From: Amarolinea sp964580725
GTDB lineage: Bacteria > Chloroflexota > Anaerolineae > SSC4 > Amarolineaceae
NCBI GenBank assembly: GCA_964580725.1
Contig: CAZOLV010000002.1
Span: 81,664-145,663 of the forward strand
Direction: 5' to 3'
DNA: 64,000 nucleotides
The notes under the pieces are model-generated. The model had not been told where the DNA came from. It did no database searches and saw nothing but the letters and a program-made list of their open reading frames with translations. Each line of letters opens with the position of its first letter. The stretch's first letter is position 1. Positions 58,801 through 64,000 of the stretch are shown in pieces. Both the position numbers and the translations under genes were made by a program.

Positions 58801-61350
58801 ATGTCGCGCATCATTCTCCTTGTTGGTCTCTTGTGCCTGCTCGTCACGCTGCAGGCGTCGCCGCCGGCGCCCGACGCGACCGATCTGTGGCTGTACATAG
58901 ATGGGATCGTGGCGCCCTGGGCGCACGAGGCGCTCTGGAAACAAGCGTCGCTCAGCAGCATTGACTTTACCAGCTCCGAGCAGGCGCACAGCGGCGCCCA
59001 CTCCACACGCATCGCCCTGACCGGTTGGGGCGGCTTTTCGCTGGCGCACAACGCCAGCGTTTACGCCGCCGCCGACTACCAGGCACTGCGTTTCTGGCTG
59101 CACGGCGGCGCCAGCGGCGCGCAGAATTTGGCCGTCAGCCTGGGCGACAACAGCCTGAGCAACACCGAGTTCGATTGGGTCTATCTGGCGCCCTTTCTGC
59201 CAGGCGGCGTCATCCCGGCCAACGCCTGGGTCGAGGTGACGATTCCCCTCAGCGTGCTGCTGCACGACGGCGCCGCCGTTCCCACCCAGTTCAACCGCTT
59301 CAACCTCTACGACGGCAACGGCGGCGGCGAGGCGACCTTCTACCTGGACGATCTCGTCGTTCTCGGAACCGATGGCCCGCTCCCCACCGCCACCCCCACG
59401 CCCACGCCTGGCCCGCAAACGGCGCGTGGACTGTGGGTCTGGAACGATGTCATCGCCGGCGACGCTCGTCAGCCCCTCTTCGCCTTTGCCGCTCAAGAAA
59501 GGCTCGGCGCCATCTACGTCGAGGCGGAGGGCTACCTGCGCAATGACGCCGCCCCGCTGGGCGCCTTCACCGCCGACGCCATCAGCCACGGCCTCGCTGT
59601 CGAATGGCTGCTCGGCTATGCCCCCTGGGCCCTGACTCCCCACCACGACGATCTGATCGCTCTGATCGAGCGCGCCGTCACCCAAACCCTGGCCCTGCCG
59701 TCCAACAGCCGCCCGTTCGCCGTACACCTGGATGTGGAGCCGCACACCCTGCCCGAATGGCAGACCAACCCGCAAGGCACAGCGCAGCAGTATCTGGCGC
59801 TGCTCGATGCGGTCAGCAGCCGCCTGAGCGCCAGCGGAACCGGTCTGGCGTTGGTGGTGGACATCCCCTTCTGGTACGACGGCCAGAGCGTCCTCTACAA
59901 CGGTGAGACACGCCCTCTGAGCGAGCACGTGCTGCTTCGCGTACAGACCGCCACCCTGATGGATTACCGGGATCGCGCCTGGGGCGGCAACGGCCTGGTG
60001 ACGCTGGCCAGCAGCGAAATCGCCTTTGCCGGCAGCATTGGCAAGCAGGTGCGCATCGGCGTGGAGACCAATGCGCCGGGCGGGCAACCCACCTACATCA
60101 CCTTCTACGAGGAAGGGCGCCGGGTCATGCTTGGCGAGCTGGCCGTCACGCGCAATCATTTCGGCGACGCGACCGGCTTCGGCGGCGTCGCCGTGCACGA
60201 TTACGACGGCTACCGGGCGCTCGACCGCCGCCGCGGCGTTGCACCCTGGCTGCCGGTCAGTTGGGATCAGAGCGCCGCCCTCGCCAGCTATCAGGCACAC
60301 GCCGCCGCGCTTGACGACATCATGCCCTTTCAGTACGAGCTGAGCGCCAGCGCCGATGGCAGCTTGCTGGCCCTGGCGCCCGTAGACGCCGGCCTGGTGG
60401 CCCAAATGCACGCCAACGGCCATCTAATCTTTCCTACCATCACCAACAGCTTCGATCCGGCGCGGGTTCACACCTTCTTGGCCAATCCTGACCTGCGCCA
60501 GGCGCACATCCAGGCCATCCTGACACAGCTCGACGCCTGGGGCTTCGACGGGATTGACATTGACTACGAAAGCCTCTACGCCAGCGACCGCGACGCCTTC
60601 AGCCTCTTCATGGCCGAACTGGCCGGCGCCTTGCACAGCCAGGGCAAGCGCGTCAGCATCGCCGTACACCCCAAGACATCGGAACCCGGCTCCTGGAGCG
60701 GCCCGCAGGCGCAGGACTATGCGGCGCTTGGGCGCGTGGTGGATCGTTTCCGCATCATGGTCTACGACTATCACTGGTCAACCAGCAGCGCCGGCCCGCT
60801 AGCGCCGCTGGTCTGGGGCGAAGATGTGCTAAACTTTGCCGTCAGCGTGGTTGACCCGGCGCTGATCTGGCTGGGCGCGCCCTTCTACGGTTATGACTGG
60901 GTCGGCAGCAGCGGCGAAGCGATCACATGGAACCAGGCGATGGCGCGCCTGGCGGCCAATGGGGCGACGCTGCAATGGCAAGACGCCGACGGCAGCGGGC
61001 ATGTCAAGGAGCCGTGGTTCAGCTACGGCGCCCATCAGGTCTGGTTTCACAACGGCCTGGCCACGCGCCACCGCCTGCGCCTGGCCGACGCCCACGACAT
61101 CGCCGGCCTCGCCGTTTGGCGCCTGGGCAATGAAGACCCCGCCGGCTGGCACTGGATCGGCGCCTGGCGCTCCTCGTATGCGCAGGGCGATCTGACCGGC
61201 GACGGCGCCACCGACGTGGTGGATGTGCAGTCGGTCGCCGCACGCTGGGGCCAAACGGCGACCCAACCGGCCTTCGACCGCTGGTACGATCTGGACAACG
61301 ACGGCGCCATCACCCTGGCGGATGTCATCGCCGTCGCTGAGTGGTGGTAA
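58801..61350 (+). CDS. Secreted GH18-family glycosidase with dockerin
   Basis: 849 residues; GAAGGTGAG precedes the ATG. Order: signal peptide (1-20); a beta-sandwich like a carbohydrate-binding module (about 25-195) with ADYQALRFWLHGG and EATFYLDDLVVLG; a Thr/Pro linker; a TIM-barrel-like part (about 205-480) with ERLGAIYVEAEGYLRN and FAVHLDVEPHTLPEW; a GH18 domain (about 490-790) with GFDGIDIDYE (581-590, catalytic Glu590), RFRIMVYDYHWS and WLGAPFYGYDW; and a type I dockerin at about 796-849 with calcium loops GDLTGDGATD and DLDNDGAITL. GH18 enzymes cleave chitin or peptidoglycan-like beta-1,4-GlcNAc. Two barrels plus a dockerin make an unusual layout. Confidence 0.93.
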   Translation: MSRIILLVGLLCLLVTLQASPPAPDATDLWLYIDGIVAPWAHEALWKQASLSSIDFTSSEQAHSGAHSTRIALTGWGGFSLAHNASVYAAADYQALRFWLHGGASGAQNLAVSLGDNSLSNTEFDWVYLAPFLPGGVIPANAWVEVTIPLSVLLHDGAAVPTQFNRFNLYDGNGGGEATFYLDDLVVLGTDGPLPTATPTPTPGPQTARGLWVWNDVIAGDARQPLFAFAAQERLGAIYVEAEGYLRNDAAPLGAFTADAISHGLAVEWLLGYAPWALTPHHDDLIALIERAVTQTLALPSNSRPFAVHLDVEPHTLPEWQTNPQGTAQQYLALLDAVSSRLSASGTGLALVVDIPFWYDGQSVLYNGETRPLSEHVLLRVQTATLMDYRDRAWGGNGLVTLASSEIAFAGSIGKQVRIGVETNAPGGQPTYITFYEEGRRVMLGELAVTRNHFGDATGFGGVAVHDYDGYRALDRRRGVAPWLPVSWDQSAALASYQAHAAALDDIMPFQYELSASADGSLLALAPVDAGLVAQMHANGHLIFPTITNSFDPARVHTFLANPDLRQAHIQAILTQLDAWGFDGIDIDYESLYASDRDAFSLFMAELAGALHSQGKRVSIAVHPKTSEPGSWSGPQAQDYAALGRVVDRFRIMVYDYHWSTSSAGPLAPLVWGEDVLNFAVSVVDPALIWLGAPFYGYDWVGSSGEAITWNQAMARLAANGATLQWQDADGSGHVKEPWFSYGAHQVWFHNGLATRHRLRLADAHDIAGLAVWRLGNEDPAGWHWIGAWRSSYAQGDLTGDGATDVVDVQSVAARWGQTATQPAFDRWYDLDNDGAITLADVIAVAEWW

Positions 61351-61497
61351 GGTCTCGTCAAAGAATAGGTTCCCGTCCTATCTCGGCAAAACGCGGGCAA
61401 GAACGGGAAGTTGTTTCTTGACGTGACCTGACTGAGCCAGACAGACGCCGTCGTGGCATCATTGCATGGGCGTTTTCTGGTTGAAGCGGTTATCTCG

Positions 61498-61506
61498 TGG
61501 TATAAT
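61498..61506 (+). promoter_or_regulatory. Extended -10 promoter of the SPT-like gene
   Basis: TGGTATAAT with TATAAT at 61501-61506, 46 bp before the ATG at 61553. The -35 region at 17 bp is poor, which the extended -10 can compensate. Confidence 0.5.
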
Positions 61507-61552
61507 TTTGCTGTCTTGACCGATCCGATTCATGACCGACTGGAGGAAAAGC

Positions 61553-62821
61553 ATGTCGAGCACGACGACAAAATCTGAAGCGATCAGTGGCAACGGCGCT
61601 GCTGTGCAAGAAGCATCCGAGGTGGCGCAGCAGGGCAAGGACATCTTTGCCAAGTGCCGCGGCGCCATGATCGAAGCGCGCCAGGCCATTGCGCTAGGCT
61701 ATTATCCTTACTTCCTCCCCCTGTCGGAAAACGAAGGCACAGAAGTGCAGTATCAGGGGCGGCGCCTCATCATGGCTGGCTCCAACAACTACCTGGGTCT
61801 AACCACCGATCCGCGCGTCAAACAGGCCGCCCTCGACGCCACTGTGCGCTTTGGCACCAGTTGCACAGGCTCGCGCTTTCTCAACGGCACGCTCGACATG
61901 CACGAGCAACTGGAGAGCGAGCTGGCCGAGTACGTTGGCAAGGAAGCGGCTCTCGTCTTCAGCACCGGCTTCCAGGTCAATCTGGGCACGATTTCGGCGC
62001 TCGTTGGCCGCGACGATTATGTCATCATTGACCGCGACGACCATGCCAGCATCGTGGACGGCTGCCGCCTGGCCCTGGGCGAGATGAAACGCTTCAAGCA
62101 CAACGACCCGCACGACTTGGCGCGTCTGTTGGCCACTCTGCCGGCCGATCGCGGCAAGCTGGTGGTGGTGGATGGCGTCTTCAGTATGGGCGGCGACATT
62201 GCCCCGTTGCCCGATTATGTCGAAGTCTGCCGGCGTTTCGGCGCACGCCTGATGGTAGATGACGCCCATTCCATCGGCATCCTGGGCGATGGCCGCGGCA
62301 CCGCCGCCCATTTCGGCGTCACCAACGACGTAGACCTGATCATGTGCACCTTTAGCAAGGCCTTCGCTTCGCTGGGCGGCTTCATCGCCGGCGACGAGGA
62401 GGTGATCTTTTACATCAAGCACACGGCGCGCTCGCTCATCTTCAGCGCCTCCATGCCGCCCTCCAACACAGCGGCGGCGCTGACCGCCCTGCGCATCATG
62501 CGCGCCGAACCGGAACGCTGCCGTCGCGTCATGCACAACGCAGCCCATGTGCGCGACAATCTCAAGCGGCTCGGTTTCAACACCGGCCAAAGCCAGACGC
62601 CCGTCGTGCCGGTCATCATCGGCGACGACATGCTGACCATCCAGGTCTGGAAAGCCTTATTCGAGGCCGGTGTCTTCGTCAATCCCGTGCTGCCTCCCGG
62701 TGTACCGCCCAATCTCTCGCTGCTGCGCACCAGCTACATGGCCACCCACACCCTTGAACAGCTCGACCGTGTCATCGAGACCTTCGCCCAGGTTGGCCAT
62801 GAGATGGGACTGATCCCCTGA
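61553..62821 (+). CDS. Alpha-oxoamine synthase, serine palmitoyltransferase-like
   Basis: 422 residues from the ATG at 61553, fixed by TGGAGG 6 nt upstream. A PLP enzyme of the AONS family: GSNNYLGLTTDPRV, FGTSCTGSRFLNGTLDMHEQ, ALVFSTGFQVNLG, HASIVDGCRLAL, VVDGVFSMGGDIAPL, VDDAHSIGILGD, and the PLP lysine in CTFSKAFASLGGFIAG. The GSRFLNGTLD block and the YYPYFLPLSENEGTEV entry are the pattern I associate with bacterial serine palmitoyltransferases rather than with BioF (GGSR.. VSG) or Kbl (VRFICGTQ). It would join serine and an acyl thioester to 3-ketosphinganine. An SDR gene follows 55 bp later. Confidence 0.85.
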   Translation: MSSTTTKSEAISGNGAAVQEASEVAQQGKDIFAKCRGAMIEARQAIALGYYPYFLPLSENEGTEVQYQGRRLIMAGSNNYLGLTTDPRVKQAALDATVRFGTSCTGSRFLNGTLDMHEQLESELAEYVGKEAALVFSTGFQVNLGTISALVGRDDYVIIDRDDHASIVDGCRLALGEMKRFKHNDPHDLARLLATLPADRGKLVVVDGVFSMGGDIAPLPDYVEVCRRFGARLMVDDAHSIGILGDGRGTAAHFGVTNDVDLIMCTFSKAFASLGGFIAGDEEVIFYIKHTARSLIFSASMPPSNTAAALTALRIMRAEPERCRRVMHNAAHVRDNLKRLGFNTGQSQTPVVPVIIGDDMLTIQVWKALFEAGVFVNPVLPPGVPPNLSLLRTSYMATHTLEQLDRVIETFAQVGHEMGLIP

Positions 62822-62876
62822 ACGCCGTCCCCATCATGCCAACGATCTGGCTGCACAGCGAGAGGCAGACTGAGAA

Positions 62877-63869
62877 ATGAAACTGGCCATGGTGACGGGC
62901 GCCACCGGTTTCGTGGGCGCCAACCTGGCCGCCGCCCTGCAACAGGCCGGCTGGCGGGTGCGTGTGCTACATCGCCCCGCTTCCAAACTGACGGCGTTGG
63001 CCGGGCTGACCTATGAATCGGCGTTGGGCGACATTCTCGACGCCGACTCGGTCGAGCGCGCTGTGCAAGGCTGCGATGTCGTCTTTCATGCCGCCGGCGT
63101 GGCAGATTACTGGCGCAGCGACCGCCGGCGCATGTTTCAGGTCAACGTCGAAGGGACACGCAACGTCATGGCGGCGGCCCTGCGGGCCGGCGTGCCCCGC
63201 GTGGTGCATACCTCGTCGGCGGCGGCCCTGGGCAGTTCCAGCGACGGACGACCCGCCACCGAGGCGCAGACCTGGAGCGGCCCTCCCGAACGTTTTCCTT
63301 ACGGCTACAGCAAACATCTGGCCGAACTGGTGGTGCAAGAGTACGTAGCGAAGGGACTCCCCGCCGTCATCGTCAACCCCACCGTCATCCTGGGGCCGCG
63401 CGATGTCAACCTCGGCTCGGTGAGCCTGATCATGGGGGTCCACAAGCGGCAACTGCCGTTCCTCCTGCCGGGCGGCGTCAACGCCATTGGCGTCGGCGAT
63501 GTGGCTGCCGGGCATTTGCTGGCCGCGGCGCACGGTCGCATCGGCGAACGCTATCTGCTCGGCCACGAGAACCTGACCGTTCCCGCCTTCGCCCGCCTGA
63601 TCGGCGAAGTCATCGGCGTCCCCGCCCCCACCTGGACACTGCCCCGCGCCGCTGTGCGCCCCCTGGCGGTGCTGGCCGGCGCAGCCAATTGGGTCTGGCC
63701 CCGACCCTTGCCGGTCACCTCCGAGTTAATTCGCCTCGGCGCCGACTGTTTCTATTTCGACAGCAGCAAGGCGCAGCGCGAACTGGGCCTCTCCCCAATC
63801 CCCCTGCGCCAGGTCATTCGCCAGGCGTTCGACTGGCTGTGTGACAATGGGTATCTGGGTGGGAAGTAG
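62877..63869 (+). CDS. NAD-dependent epimerase/reductase (SDR), HpnA/CerR-like
   Basis: 330 residues. The Rossmann motif is MVTGATGFVGANLAAALQ; VFHAAGVADYW, NVEGTRNVMAAALRAGV, HTSSAAALGSSS, the catalytic PYGYSKHLAELVV (Tyr-x3-Lys) and IVNPTVILGPRDVNLGSV follow. The C-terminal half (GIGERYLLGHENLT-like) resembles hopanoid-associated epimerases (HpnA) and dihydroflavonol-reductase-like SDRs. In Caulobacter-type ceramide clusters, a protein of this class reduces 3-ketosphinganine, and it follows an SPT-like gene here; that role is inference. Its TAG stop is the first unit of a heptamer array. Confidence 0.88.
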   Translation: MKLAMVTGATGFVGANLAAALQQAGWRVRVLHRPASKLTALAGLTYESALGDILDADSVERAVQGCDVVFHAAGVADYWRSDRRRMFQVNVEGTRNVMAAALRAGVPRVVHTSSAAALGSSSDGRPATEAQTWSGPPERFPYGYSKHLAELVVQEYVAKGLPAVIVNPTVILGPRDVNLGSVSLIMGVHKRQLPFLLPGGVNAIGVGDVAAGHLLAAAHGRIGERYLLGHENLTVPAFARLIGEVIGVPAPTWTLPRAAVRPLAVLAGAANWVWPRPLPVTSELIRLGADCFYFDSSKAQRELGLSPIPLRQVIRQAFDWLCDNGYLGGK

Positions 63870-64000
63870 GGAGTAGGAAGTAGGAAGTAGGAAGTAGGAA
63901 GTAGGAAGTAGGAAGTGGGAAGTAGGAAGTGGGAAGTAGGAAGTGGGAAGTAGGAAGTAGGAAGTAGGAAGTAGGAAGTAGGAAGTAGGGAGTAGGAAGT
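63862..64000 (+). repeat. Heptanucleotide array, consensus GGAAGTA
   Basis: About 20 tandem units of ggaagta with single-base variants (gggagta, gggaagt), running off the end of the window. The first unit contains the TAG stop codon of the SDR gene (63867-63869). Its complement, CTTCCTA, differs by one base from the CTTTCTA units at 48324-48427. Confidence 0.95.

Noticed and set aside
58504..60423. An N-terminal extension of the flavin-reductase frame opposite the GH18 gene
   Set aside because: The family start, Shine-Dalgarno sequence and promoter all point to 58503; the extension is antisense to a clear gene.
61553..62821. bioF or kbl
   Set aside because: The GSRFLNGTLD block and SDR neighbour fit the SPT-like group better, and no biotin or threonine dehydrogenase gene is near; not excluded without a tree.
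1..64000. tRNA or rRNA genes
   Set aside because: No cloverleaf, CCA-ended or rRNA-like segment was recognised on either strand by eye.

Overview
The window looks like a chromosomal segment of a GC-rich, non-pathogenic environmental bacterium, most likely a member of the Chloroflexota (Anaerolineae/Caldilineae type). This is inferred from style, not from a marker gene. Secreted proteins and lipoproteins carry long Thr-Pro linkers (1-750, 5567-6280, 16801-18045, 58801-61350). There are tandem DUF3048 lipoproteins, a metacaspase, a dockerin-bearing GH18 protein, many membrane polymerases of the O-antigen ligase type, sigma70-like promoters with 17-bp spacers, and heptanucleotide tandem repeats between genes. 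No rRNA, tRNA, CRISPR array or intact insertion sequence was seen.

Layout. 1-7660 (minus) is a cell-surface glycan operon behind one promoter: O-antigen ligase/polymerase, lipoprotein sortase, Wzz/BY-kinase, LPG-synthase-type membrane protein, a GT2-phosphoglycosyltransferase fusion, and a Thr/Pro-rich surface protein cut by the window edge. 7765-9900 has one unknown gene and a graveyard with remnants of a DUF1156-type methylase and a PIN-like protein. 9941-13868 is a translationally coupled trio: ParB-like protein, pyruvate kinase, membrane polymerase. 13892-16638 holds two divergent AAA ATPases of the nuclease-tailed type, one of them broken by an internal deletion. 16801-21190 has two DUF3048 paralogues, a stand-alone GyrA C-terminal propeller and a DinB-like protein. 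21351-25899 (minus) has a cytochrome P450, a small Cys-pair protein and a two-component system.

26100-31865 encodes a lipoprotein followed by a MacB-like tripartite exporter (ATPase, permease, adaptor). 31991-36306 is an asymmetric heterodimeric ABC exporter whose halves are split by a frameshifted HNH gene. 36543-39062 has ettA and gpmA. 39369-43397 has a metacaspase, a LysM protein, a small membrane protein and an FtsK-like ATPase under a near-perfect promoter with a LexA-type box in its spacer. 43647-48242 has an MFS transporter, GNAT, adenosine-specific kinase, site-2 protease and a small secreted protein.

48429-53698 is a second glycan locus: a large membrane glycosyltransferase, a nucleotide-sugar dehydrogenase, an SDR epimerase/decarboxylase, and upstream of the latter two a NusG-like specialised elongation factor. 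53746-58503 has a tiny membrane protein, a MoaD-like/alkyladenine-glycosylase fusion, DUF3307, glycogen synthase, a hotdog thioesterase and a flavin-reductase-like protein. 58801-61350 is the GH18-dockerin protein. 61553-63869 pairs a serine-palmitoyltransferase-like enzyme with an SDR, suggesting sphingoid-base synthesis; the window ends inside a heptamer array that begins at this SDR's stop codon.

Most promising for follow-up are the SPT/SDR pair, the MoaD-glycosylase fusion, the LexA-controlled FtsK-like gene, the free-standing GyrA-box propeller, the NusG paralogue driving glycan genes, and the family of heptamer arrays. All functions are read from motifs and remembered families; no database search was run.
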